The translations under genes were made by a program, and so were the position numbers. From positions 3,117,001 through 3,181,000 of the forward strand of contig NZ_AP014637.1 in the NCBI RefSeq assembly GCF_000829415.1: 64,000 nucleotides of DNA. The letters run 5' to 3'. Source of the DNA: Pseudomonas sp. StFLB209. GTDB taxonomy: Bacteria > Pseudomonadota > Gammaproteobacteria > Pseudomonadales > Pseudomonadaceae. Numbering within the stretch: the first letter of the stretch is position 1; every line of letters begins with the position of its first letter. Below the pieces are notes generated by a model that saw nothing but the letters and a program-made list of their open reading frames with translations, did not search any database and was not told the DNA's origin. Positions 43,256-51,696 of this stretch are shown piece after piece.

Positions 43256-43267
43256 TTAAACGTTTCA
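43256..43267 (+). promoter_or_regulatory. FruR/Cra operator
   Basis: TTAAACGTTTCA is identical to the operator reported for P. putida Cra at the fruB promoter. It lies 143 bp before the fruB start and 182 bp from fruR, in a 335-bp intergenic region (43075-43409) where nothing else is clear. Confidence 0.85.
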
Positions 43268-43409
43268 GCAGGCAAGTTTTTACGTTAATCACTTATCGCT
43301 GAAACTGTCAGGCGGACGGTGAATCTGTTCTCTACGCTGTCGGTATTTGTGCAACAGAATTTCTAAAACAAGAATCAAGCGGCGTATTGGCGCCAAACAG
43401 GAGTCAGGC

Positions 43410-46274
43410 ATGCTCGAACTCGCTCTGGAGCAGATTTCCATGGCCCAGGTGGCAGCGGACAAATCCGCAGCCCTGCAACTGTTGGCCGATCATCTGGTGG
43501 CTGACGGTCTGGTTGCCCCTGGGTATCTTCAAGGCTTGCAAGATCGCGAGCAACAGGGCTCGACCTTTCTGGGGCAGGGTATTGCCATCCCTCACGGCAC
43601 CCCGCAGACCCGTGATCAGGTGCACACCACCGGGGTGCGTCTGATGCAGTTTCCCGAGGGGGTGGACTGGGGCGATGGGCAGATCGTCTATCTGGCGATC
43701 GGTATCGCGGCCACCTCCGATGAGCACCTGCGCCTGCTGCAATTATTGACCCGGGCGCTGGGCGAAGATGATCTGGGACCGTCATTGTGTGCCGCCAGAA
43801 CGCCAGAGGATCTGCTCAAGCTATTGCAAGGCGCCCCGCAGGAACTGGCCCTGGATGCGCAGATGATCAGCCTGGGCCTGTCGGTGGAGGATTTCGAAGA
43901 GCTGGTCTGGCGGGGCGCGCGGTTATTGCGCAAGGCCGATTGTGTCAATAACGGTTTTGCCGCAATCCTGCAGCAGGTCGAAGCCCTGCCACTGGGTGAC
44001 GGCCTGTGGTGGTTGCACAGTGAGCAGACCGTCAAGCGTCCGGGGCTGGCGTTTGTAACCCCGGACAAGCCTCTGCGCTACCTGGGCCAGCCGTTGACTG
44101 GCTTGTTCTGTCTGGCCAGCCTGGGCGAGGCGCACCAGGCGCTGCTTGAGCGTCTATGTGCCTTGCTGATTGAGGGCCGTGGCCAGGAACTGGGCCAGGC
44201 CACCAATAGCCGCACGGTGTTGCAGGCGCTGGGGGGGCAGGTGCCGCCCGAGTGGCCTGCTGCACAGATCGTTCTGGCCAACGCCCACGGTCTGCATGCC
44301 CGGCCAGCCAAAGCGTTGGCGCAACTGGCCAAGGGCTTTGATGGCGAGATTCGCGTGCGGGTACTGGAAAGTGCCGAAACCGCGGTGTCGGCGAAGAGCC
44401 TCAGCAAGCTGCTGAGCCTGGGGGCCCGCCGTGGCCAGACCCTGGAGTTCGTGGCTGAGCCGAGTATTGCCAGCGATGCCTTACCGGCGTTGCTGGCGGC
44501 TGTGGAGCAGGGCTTGGGCGAGCAGGTCGAGCCGCTGGCTGCCGTACCTGCAGCTGCGCCCGTGTTGCAGGCGGCTACGCCTCTTAGCGTAGCGGCGCCG
44601 TCGGCCGGTGCCGTGATCGCTGCGGTGGCGGCGTCACCGGGCATTGCCTTGGGGCCGGCCCATGTGCAGGTAACGCCGACCTTCGACTACCCGCAGCAAG
44701 GCCAATCGCCGGCTGCCGAGCGCGAGCGTCTGCACAACGCCCTGGCTCAGGTGCGCGACGAGCTCGGCCAACTGATTCAGCGCAGCCAGGCCAAGGCGAT
44801 CAGCGAGATTTTTGTTACCCATCAGGAAATGCTCGACGACCCGGAACTGAGCGCCGAGGTATTGCGATGCCTGGACAGCGGTGCCAGCGCCGCCGCCGCC
44901 TGGGATGGCGTTATCGAGTCGGCGGCCTCGCGCCAGGAAGCACTCAATGACGCCCTGCTCGCCGAGCGGGCTGCTGACCTGCGCGACGTCGGTCGGCGGG
45001 TGCTTGGCCATCTGTGCGGTGTGCGGCAGGTCGCCGAACCGCAGCAACCTTATGTGCTGGTGATTGATGAGGTTGGCCCGTCCGATGTGGCGCGCCTCGA
45101 CCCGCAACGGGTAGCCGGCATTCTTACCGCACGCGGTGGCGCCACGGCGCATAGCGCGATTGTCGCTCGTGCGCTGGGCATTACCGCGCTGGTGGGCGCC
45201 GGTGAGCAGGTGCTGTTGATCGAGCCGGGCACGCCGTTGCTGCTCGATGCGCAACGTGGCCGCCTGACCGTGGCACCGGATCAGGCTGTGGTGCAGCGCG
45301 CCCTTGATGAGCGTGACGCCCGCGAGCAGCGCCTCAAGGCTGCCTTCGCTGCACGCTTTGAGCCGGCCCAGACCCGCGACGGTCATCGGGTTGAGGTCTG
45401 TGCGAACATCGGCGACAGCAGCGGCACACCGGCAGCCGTGGAGCAGGGTGCTGAGGGTATTGGCCTGTTGCGTACCGAGCTGTTGTTCATGGCTCATGAC
45501 CAGGCGCCGGACGAAGCGACCCAAGAACTCGAATACCGGCGGGTGCTGGATGATCTGGGCGGCCGTGCGCTGGTGGTGCGCACGCTGGATGTTGGCGGCG
45601 ACAAACCGCTGCCGTACTGGCCCATCGACAAGGAAGAGAACCCGTTCCTCGGCGTGCGCGGCATCCGTTTGACCTTGCAGCGCCCGCAGATCATGGAGGC
45701 GCAATTGCGTGCCCTGCTGCGCGCTGCCGATAACCGTGCGCTGCGGATCATGTTCCCGATGGTCGGCAGTGTCGAAGAATGGCGTCAGGGCCGCGACATG
45801 GTTGAGCGCCTGCGCCGCGAGATTCCGGTCAGCGATCTGCAAGTGGGCATCATGGTCGAGGTGCCATCTGCCGCCCTGCTGGCCCCGGTACTGGCCCAGG
45901 AGGTGGACTTCTTCAGCGTAGGCACTAATGACCTGACCCAGTACGCGCTGGCCATCGACCGGGGTCACCCGACGTTGTCAGCCCAGGCCGACGGCCTGCA
46001 CCCGGCGGTCCTGCAATTGATCGACATGACCGTCAAGGCGGCGCATGCCCAAGGCAAGTGGGTCGGCGTGTGTGGCGAGCTGGCCGCCGATCCGCTGGCC
46101 GTGCCGGTGCTGGTCGGTCTTGGGGTGGATGAGCTGAGCGTTGCGGCGCGCAGCATTGCCGAGGTCAAGGCCTGCGTGCGCGAACTCAGCCTGTCGAGCG
46201 CTCAGGCACTGGCCCGGGAGGCGCTGAAAGCCAGCAGCGCCACACACGTGCGTACACTGGTGGAGGCTCTCTGA
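43410..46274 (+). CDS. fruB: PTS fructose multiphosphoryl transfer protein (EIIA-HPr-EI)
   Basis: 954 residues from ATG 43410 (MLELALEQISM; CAGGAG upstream; a 21-codon longer form begins in the leader). Domains: EIIA-Fru (about 1-145, His62 in GIAIPHGTP), a linker/M region, HPr (about 284-370, His296 in GLHARPAKAL with Ser in the regulatory helix), then enzyme I (about 415-954, His581 in GGATAHSAIVARAL, plus GIGLLRTELLFM and the PEP site). It takes phosphate from PEP and passes it to FruA. First gene of fruBKA, controlled by FruR. Confidence 0.97.
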   Translation: MLELALEQISMAQVAADKSAALQLLADHLVADGLVAPGYLQGLQDREQQGSTFLGQGIAIPHGTPQTRDQVHTTGVRLMQFPEGVDWGDGQIVYLAIGIAATSDEHLRLLQLLTRALGEDDLGPSLCAARTPEDLLKLLQGAPQELALDAQMISLGLSVEDFEELVWRGARLLRKADCVNNGFAAILQQVEALPLGDGLWWLHSEQTVKRPGLAFVTPDKPLRYLGQPLTGLFCLASLGEAHQALLERLCALLIEGRGQELGQATNSRTVLQALGGQVPPEWPAAQIVLANAHGLHARPAKALAQLAKGFDGEIRVRVLESAETAVSAKSLSKLLSLGARRGQTLEFVAEPSIASDALPALLAAVEQGLGEQVEPLAAVPAAAPVLQAATPLSVAAPSAGAVIAAVAASPGIALGPAHVQVTPTFDYPQQGQSPAAERERLHNALAQVRDELGQLIQRSQAKAISEIFVTHQEMLDDPELSAEVLRCLDSGASAAAAWDGVIESAASRQEALNDALLAERAADLRDVGRRVLGHLCGVRQVAEPQQPYVLVIDEVGPSDVARLDPQRVAGILTARGGATAHSAIVARALGITALVGAGEQVLLIEPGTPLLLDAQRGRLTVAPDQAVVQRALDERDAREQRLKAAFAARFEPAQTRDGHRVEVCANIGDSSGTPAAVEQGAEGIGLLRTELLFMAHDQAPDEATQELEYRRVLDDLGGRALVVRTLDVGGDKPLPYWPIDKEENPFLGVRGIRLTLQRPQIMEAQLRALLRAADNRALRIMFPMVGSVEEWRQGRDMVERLRREIPVSDLQVGIMVEVPSAALLAPVLAQEVDFFSVGTNDLTQYALAIDRGHPTLSAQADGLHPAVLQLIDMTVKAAHAQGKWVGVCGELAADPLAVPVLVGLGVDELSVAARSIAEVKACVRELSLSSAQALAREALKASSATHVRTLVEAL

Positions 46275-47216
46275 ATGGCGCGGATTCTGACCGTTACTCT
46301 CAATCCGGCACTGGACCTGACCGTCCAGCTGGGGCAACTGCGTATCGGCGAGGTCAATCGCAGCGAGGCGATGCACACCCATGCGGCGGGCAAAGGGCTC
46401 AACGTCGCCCAGGTGTTGGCTGATCTGGGCCATCAGCTGACCGTGTCGGGGTTTCTTGGCCTGGATAACCCTCAGGCGTTTGATCGATTGTTCGAGCAAC
46501 GCGGCTTTGTCGATGCGTTTGTCCGGGTGCCGGGCGAGACGCGCAGCAATCTCAAGCTGGCCGAAGCCGATGGGCGAATCACCGATATCAACGGGCCGGG
46601 TCTTGAGGTCGGTAGCGAGGCGCAGCATGCGCTGTTTGAGCGTATCGAGCGGATCGCCAGACAGTTCGACGCGGTGGTGGTGGCCGGCAGCCTGCCGCGC
46701 GGCGTAACGCCACAGTGGTTGCAACGCTTGCTGGGCATGCTCAACAAGCAGGGTGTCAAAGTGGCCCTCGACACCAGTGGCGAGGCGCTGCGCGCCGGTC
46801 TGCAAGCTGCGCCGTGGCTGATCAAGCCCAACACCGAAGAGCTGGCCCAGGTGCTTGCTGTGCCGCTTGACTCCGTTGCCGCGCAGACGGCGGCGGCCCG
46901 CGAGCTGCAGCGCCACGGTATCGAGCATGTGGTGATTTCCCAGGGTGGCGAGGGGCTGTGCTGGTTCCGCGCTGGCGCAGCGCTGCATGCGCGACCGCCC
47001 AAGGTTCGTGTGGCCAGTACGGTGGGGGCCGGTGACTCATTGCTGGCGGGGCTGTTACACGGCCTGCTAAATGGCCATGAGCCGCAACAGGCGCTGCGCA
47101 CCGCCACGGCAGTCGCGGCGTTGGCGGTGACCCAGATCGGGTTCGGCATCAGCGATGCCGCACAACTTGAATCGTTGGCGAGCGGCGTGACCGTGCGCAG
47201 CCTGAGCGAAGAATAA
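46275..47216 (+). CDS. fruK: 1-phosphofructokinase
   Basis: Phosphorylates fructose-1-phosphate to fructose-1,6-bisphosphate. 313 residues, PfkB family: start motif TVTLNPALDLTVQLGQL, substrate site GKGLNVAQVLADLG, and the C-terminal anion hole/catalytic VGAGDSLLAGLLHGLL with its Asp base. It begins at the base after the fruB stop and precedes fruA by 15 bp. Because it removes fructose-1-phosphate it also resets FruR. Confidence 0.97.
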   Translation: MARILTVTLNPALDLTVQLGQLRIGEVNRSEAMHTHAAGKGLNVAQVLADLGHQLTVSGFLGLDNPQAFDRLFEQRGFVDAFVRVPGETRSNLKLAEADGRITDINGPGLEVGSEAQHALFERIERIARQFDAVVVAGSLPRGVTPQWLQRLLGMLNKQGVKVALDTSGEALRAGLQAAPWLIKPNTEELAQVLAVPLDSVAAQTAAARELQRHGIEHVVISQGGEGLCWFRAGAALHARPPKVRVASTVGAGDSLLAGLLHGLLNGHEPQQALRTATAVAALAVTQIGFGISDAAQLESLASGVTVRSLSEE

Positions 47217-47231
47217 CAAGAGGAAAGGGTA

Positions 47232-48968
47232 ATGAAATTAGCCATAGTCACGGCCTGCCCCAACGGCAAGATCAGCAGCGTACTCAGCGCCCGCTTGCTG
47301 GACGCGGCAGCCCAGCGCCTGGGTTGGTCGACCTGCGTCGAGGTGGTCGACCCGCACAAGCCGCAGCGTTGTCTGTCGGCGCAAGACATCGAGCAGGCCG
47401 ATCTGGTGGTTGCCGTGTACACCGGCCCTCTGGATCTGAGCCGGTTTGCCGGCAAACGCTTATACCAGGCTGCGCCCGCTCAGGCGTTGCAGGATGCCGA
47501 AGGGTTTCTCAAGGGCGCCGCCGCGCAGGCACAACCTTTCCAGCCGGCGAGCAGCCCGGCGGCGGCCGTGCAGTCAGCCGCGCAGGGCGCGCGTATTGTG
47601 GCCATCACCGCCTGCCCGACCGGCGTGGCGCACACCTTCATGGCCGCCGAGGCCTTGCAACAGGCTGCCAAACGCCTGAACCACGAGCTGCAAGTGGAAA
47701 CCCAGGGGTCGGTCGGTGCCCGTACCCCATTGAGCGCCGAGGCCATTGAGCAGGCCGATGTGGTGCTGCTGGCCACCGATATTGAAGTGGCCACCGAGCG
47801 CTTCGCCGGCAAGCGGATCTACCGCTGCGGTACCGGTATCGCCCTGAAGCAACCTGAAGCGATCCTCGGCAAAGCATTGAGCGAGGCAGTGGTCGAAACC
47901 CACGGTAAAGCCAGCGCGGCAGCGACCAAGAGCGAGGGCAATGGCGTCTATAAACACCTGCTGACGGGTGTGTCGTTCATGCTGCCGATGGTGGTGGCCG
48001 GCGGCTTGTTGATTGCCTTGTCGTTTGTGTTCGGCATCGAAGCGTTCAAGGAGCAGGGCACTCTGGCGGCGGCCCTGATGCAGATTGGCGGTGAGGCGGC
48101 GTTCAAACTGATGGTGCCGCTGCTGGCCGGTTACATCGCCTGGTCCATCGCCGACCGGCCGGGGCTGGCGCCGGGGATGATCGGCGGCTTGCTGGCCAGT
48201 ACCCTCGGTGCGGGCTTCATTGGCGGGATCGTCGCCGGTTTTCTGGCCGGCTACAGCGCGCAGCTGATCAACCGTTATGCGCGTTTGCCGGCCAGCGTCG
48301 AAGCACTCAAACCGATTCTGATCATTCCGCTGCTGGCCAGCCTGTTTACCGGGCTGATGATGATCTACGTGGTGGGGCGGCCGGTGGCAGGGATGCTCAG
48401 TGCCTTGACCCAGTTTCTGGAAACCATGGGCACCGCCAACGCCATTTTGCTCGGTGTGGTGCTTGGCGCGATGATGTGCGTCGATCTGGGCGGGCCGATC
48501 AACAAGGCGTCTTATGCGTTCTCGGTCGGCTTGCTGGCATCGCAGAGCTACGCGCCCATGGCGGCGGCGATGGCGGCCGGTATGGTACCGCCGATCGGCA
48601 TGGGCATCGCCAGCCTGCTTGCGCGGCGCAAGTTTGCCCAGAGTGAACGAGAGGCCGGCAAGGCGTCTTTCGTGCTGGGCCTGTGTTTCATTTCCGAGGG
48701 CGCGATCCCGTTTGCCGCCAAAGACCCGTTGCGGGTCATTCCGGCAAGCATCGCCGGGGGCGCACTGACCGGCGCCCTGTCGATGTATTTTGGCTGCAAG
48801 CTGATGGCGCCGCATGGCGGCCTGTTCGTGATGCTGATCCCCAACGCGATCAACCATGCCTTGCTGTACCTGCTGGCCATCGTTGCCGGCAGCCTGCTGA
48901 CCGGTGTGCTCTACGCCATGCTTAAACGCCCGGATGTGGTCGAGTTGCGAGTGGCGCCGCAGAGCTGA
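47232..48968 (+). CDS. fruA: PTS fructose transporter subunit EIIBC
   Basis: 578 residues. Two EIIB-like domains: B' (about 1-95, Cys9 in TACPNGK) and the active B domain (about 117-215, Cys128 in TACPTGVAHTFMAAEAL). The membrane EIIC domain (about 235-570) begins at YKHLLTGVSFMLPMVVAGG and has eight to ten helices with LGGPINKASYAFSVGLL and the GAIPFAA segment. It imports fructose and releases fructose-1-phosphate. GAGGAAAG lies before the ATG. Last gene of the operon. Confidence 0.97.
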   Translation: MKLAIVTACPNGKISSVLSARLLDAAAQRLGWSTCVEVVDPHKPQRCLSAQDIEQADLVVAVYTGPLDLSRFAGKRLYQAAPAQALQDAEGFLKGAAAQAQPFQPASSPAAAVQSAAQGARIVAITACPTGVAHTFMAAEALQQAAKRLNHELQVETQGSVGARTPLSAEAIEQADVVLLATDIEVATERFAGKRIYRCGTGIALKQPEAILGKALSEAVVETHGKASAAATKSEGNGVYKHLLTGVSFMLPMVVAGGLLIALSFVFGIEAFKEQGTLAAALMQIGGEAAFKLMVPLLAGYIAWSIADRPGLAPGMIGGLLASTLGAGFIGGIVAGFLAGYSAQLINRYARLPASVEALKPILIIPLLASLFTGLMMIYVVGRPVAGMLSALTQFLETMGTANAILLGVVLGAMMCVDLGGPINKASYAFSVGLLASQSYAPMAAAMAAGMVPPIGMGIASLLARRKFAQSEREAGKASFVLGLCFISEGAIPFAAKDPLRVIPASIAGGALTGALSMYFGCKLMAPHGGLFVMLIPNAINHALLYLLAIVAGSLLTGVLYAMLKRPDVVELRVAPQS

Positions 48969-49001
48969 GTTGCCGTGGCAATACAGGCGTCAGTCGTGTC
49001 G

Positions 49002-49021
49002 CAGGCTGGCGCCTGCTTCTG
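49002..49021 (+). terminator. Possible fruBKA terminator
   Basis: GCAGGC-TGGC-GCCTGC hairpin followed by TTCTG, 33 bp after fruA. The T-run is weak. Confidence 0.5.
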
Positions 49022-49093
49022 TAAAACCCTGTCACATATGATGTCGTACTTGGCTTATCATTAGTCACCTAACGACGGGACGGGGTGTGGGGC

Positions 49094-50035
49094 ATGCTGG
49101 CAATTTTTCTTGAAACACTCAATGTCACCGCCCCGGTGTTTGCGATGCTGTTCATGGGCGTGTTTCTCAAGCGTATCGGCGCCATTAATGACGGCTTCAT
49201 CGTTACCGCTTCGTCGCTGGTGTTCAATGTCACCATGCCGGCGTTGCTGTTCATGGGCATTGTCCATGCTGATCTGAGCACCGCCCTGCAGCCTGACCTG
49301 CTGATCTTTTTCACGCTCTCGACCCTGTTGAGCTTCGCCCTGCTGTGGGGCTGGGCGATCTGGCGCATTCCGTTCGAAGACCGCGGCGTCTACGTGCAAG
49401 GCGCATTCCGTGGCAATAACGGCGTGGTCGGCCTGGCGCTGGCGGCGAGCATGTACGGTAGCCATGGCATCTCGGTCGGGGCGATCCTCGCGGCGATGGT
49501 CATCCTCTATTACAACGCGCTGTCGACCATGATCCTGGCGGTGTATAGCCCGGTGATCAAATCCGACCCGTGGAGCGTGATCAAGAGCGTGTTGTCCAAC
49601 CCGCTGATCATCAGCGTAATCGTCGCTTCGCCGTTCGCCTACTACGGTGTGCGCCTGCCGACCTGGTTCGAAACCTCGGCCAACTATCTGGCGCAGATGA
49701 CCCTGCCGCTGGCGCTGATCTGTATCGGTGGCACCCTGTCGCTGGCCTCGCTGCGCAAGAGCGGCAAAATGGCGGTTGGCGCGAGCCTGATGAAAATGGT
49801 CTGGCTGCCGCTGATCTGTACCCTGGCGGCCTGGGCTTATGGTTTCCGGGGCGCAGAGCTGGGCATTCTGTTCCTGTACTTCGCCAGCCCGACCGCAGCG
49901 TCGAGCTACATCATGGCCCGCTCGGCCAATGGCAACTACGAGTTGGCGGCAGCGATCATTGTGCTGACCACCCTGGCGGCCGCAGTGACCACCAACATCG
50001 GAATCTTCCTGTTGCAGTGGGGTGGCTGGATCTAG
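49094..50035 (+). CDS. AEC-family transporter
   Basis: 313 residues with about ten membrane helices, auxin-efflux-carrier superfamily. Start MLAIFLETLNVTAPVFAM (ATG 49094, GTGGGG upstream); a GTG three codons earlier (49085) is also possible. Conserved features are the N-terminal NVTAPVFAMLFMGVFLKRIG, FRGNNGVVGLALA, and the second-half repeat TLPLALICIGGTLSLASL. Bacterial members export or import small carboxylates such as malonate or malate; no substrate is assigned. It converges on the exchanger gene and probably has its own promoter. Confidence 0.88.
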   Translation: MLAIFLETLNVTAPVFAMLFMGVFLKRIGAINDGFIVTASSLVFNVTMPALLFMGIVHADLSTALQPDLLIFFTLSTLLSFALLWGWAIWRIPFEDRGVYVQGAFRGNNGVVGLALAASMYGSHGISVGAILAAMVILYYNALSTMILAVYSPVIKSDPWSVIKSVLSNPLIISVIVASPFAYYGVRLPTWFETSANYLAQMTLPLALICIGGTLSLASLRKSGKMAVGASLMKMVWLPLICTLAAWAYGFRGAELGILFLYFASPTAASSYIMARSANGNYELAAAIIVLTTLAAAVTTNIGIFLLQWGGWI

Positions 50036-50064
50036 GCAGTTGCAGGCGGGGAGCGCCTGCGCTG

Positions 50065-51153
50065 CTATCGGTGTTGGCGCCACCAACTGCGCAGCATGCC
50101 GAGCAAGACCAGAGCGGTCAGTGTCGGCAGCACGAAGCGTAGCATCAGGCTTTCCAGGCGTTCGGCCTGCAGCGAGCCGGTGCTGAAGCCGATGATGTCC
50201 AGCCCGTACAGCGCGTAGAGCGCCAGCAGCAGCAGGCCTTTGAGGCGGTCTATACGCAGCCCGGAATGCAACAGCGGCAGGCACAGTACCGTCACACCGA
50301 GCATGATCGGCAGGTCGTAGACCAGTGAGTTGGGCGAGACTGACAGCGGCTGTGGAGCGACCAGCGTGGTCAGGCCCAATACGCCGAGCAGGTTGAACAG
50401 GCTGCTGCCGATCACGTTGCCTACGGCGATGTCGCGTTCGCCGCGCAGGGCTGCGATCAACGAGGTGAGCAGCGCCGGGATCGAGGTGGCGACCGCCATC
50501 AGGGTCAAACCGATGATGCGCTCTGACAGGCCCAGGTGAATGGCGATCACCACGGTCGCCTCGACCAGCATATGGCCACCGCTGACCAGCGCCGTCAGGC
50601 CGGCGGCCAGCATCAGCAAGTGCTTGGCTGCCTGTGGCCGACGGCTCAACTGTTCGGTGCTCTGGTAATGCCCGTGTCGTGCGCCGTGGCTGGCCTGACG
50701 CAGGATGATCAACAGGCAGGCGGCAAGGCCCAGCAGCAGTATCACGCCGTCCAGCGTACTGATTTCACCGTTGCGTGCCAGTACGAACAGCAGCACGCAG
50801 GCGCCAATCAGCAAGGGTATATCGATACGCACCACCTGCAATGGCACACGCAAGGGGATGATCAGTGCACACAATCCCAGCGTGACCAGCATATTGAAGA
50901 TATGCCCGCCGACCACGCTGCCCACCGCGATATCCGGGCTTGCCGTCAAGGCCGCCTGCAAGCCCACCGACAGCTGTGGTGCGCTGCTGCCCAGGGCCAC
51001 GACGGTCAGGCCGATGATCAGCGCACGCACCTGTAACAGGGCGGCCAGGCCGACAGCGGCGCGTACCGACAAACCGGCACCGATCAATAGCAACAGCAGG
51101 CCGCTGGCCAATTGCAGCAGCAGTTGGGGGGGCAGAGCAATCAGATAGCTAAT
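50065..51153 (-). CDS. Ca2+/Na+ exchanger (CaCA family), probable ATT start
   Basis: 362 residues with about ten to eleven membrane helices. The two alpha repeats are visible: IGLTVVALGSSAPQLSVGLQA with VGSVVGGHIFNMLVTLG, and IGLTLMAVATSIPALLTSLIAA with VGNVIGSSLFNLLGVLG. These are the ion-binding signature of YrbG-like exchangers (the first repeat keeps GSSAPQL where GTSxPE is usual). The frame has no ATG, GTG or TTG between the rlpA stop and the first helix; ATT at 51153-51151 has GAGGG 7 nt upstream. A start at 51243 would overlap rlpA by about 80 bp. Confidence 0.85.
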   Translation of the reverse strand: MSYLIALPPQLLLQLASGLLLLLIGAGLSVRAAVGLAALLQVRALIIGLTVVALGSSAPQLSVGLQAALTASPDIAVGSVVGGHIFNMLVTLGLCALIIPLRVPLQVVRIDIPLLIGACVLLFVLARNGEISTLDGVILLLGLAACLLIILRQASHGARHGHYQSTEQLSRRPQAAKHLLMLAAGLTALVSGGHMLVEATVVIAIHLGLSERIIGLTLMAVATSIPALLTSLIAALRGERDIAVGNVIGSSLFNLLGVLGLTTLVAPQPLSVSPNSLVYDLPIMLGVTVLCLPLLHSGLRIDRLKGLLLLALYALYGLDIIGFSTGSLQAERLESLMLRFVLPTLTALVLLGMLRSWWRQHR

Positions 51154-51163
51154 GGCAAGGCCC

Positions 51164-51532
51164 TCATTCCAGGCTCTGGATACGGACTTTGGCGGTTCCG
51201 CTGCGCAGCATGCCCAGTTGCTCGGCGGCTTCGCGGGACACATCGATCAGCCGGCCGCGGGTGTGCGGGCCACGGTCATTGATCCGCAGCACGACACTGC
51301 GTTCGTTGTTGAGGTTGGTGACTTTGACCCGGGTGCCGAAGGGTAACTGGCGATGCGCGGCGGTCAGGGCATGCTGGTCGAACGGCTCGCCGCTGGCGGT
51401 GCGCTTGCCATGGTGGGCGTTGCCGTAATAGGACGCGGTACCGATCTGGTCGTAACCGTGCGGGTCAATGGTGTGGCTGGCGCAGCCAGCCAGCAGGGAA
51501 AGCAGGGAACAGGCAATGAGCAATCGGCGCAT
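51164..51532 (-). CDS. RlpA-family lipoprotein (short form)
   Basis: 122 residues from ATG at 51532 (MRRLLIACSLLSLLAGCASH). It has a lipoprotein signal with lipobox LLAG|C at Cys18. The double-psi beta-barrel domain follows (TASYYGNAHHGKRTASGEPFDQHALTAAH, then LPFGTRVKVTNLNN and the RINDRGPHTRGRLIDVS active-site region with Asp). RlpA proteins are lytic transglycosylases acting on naked glycan strands. This one lacks the C-terminal SPOR domain that targets septal RlpA, so it may act elsewhere. Its stop overlaps the ribosome binding site of the exchanger. Confidence 0.9.
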   Translation of the reverse strand: MRRLLIACSLLSLLAGCASHTIDPHGYDQIGTASYYGNAHHGKRTASGEPFDQHALTAAHRQLPFGTRVKVTNLNNERSVVLRINDRGPHTRGRLIDVSREAAEQLGMLRSGTAKVRIQSLE

Positions 51533-51602
51533 GGAGATTATCCTTCTCGGGTTATTACGCCAGGCATGAGCCTGTATGGGCTGCAACAGATCACCCGTCT
51601 TG

Positions 51603-51682
51603 CAGGAGCGGCCGGGCGGCGATCCGCTTTAGCTGCGAAACCTTCGCGGCTAAATCCTTCGCGGCTAAAGCCGCTCCTACAG
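51603..51682. repeat. Paired inverted REP elements (REPIN-like)
   Basis: Two REP-type units in opposite orientation: CAGGAGCGGCC..CTTTAGCTGCGAA on the left and TTCGCGGCTAAAGCCGCTCC on the right. Between them CCTTCGCGGCTAAA occurs twice in tandem (51641-51654 and 51656-51669), so the right unit is partly duplicated. It lies between rlpA and gatB. Confidence 0.8.
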
Positions 51683-51696
51683 GGGGCGACCTTGAA

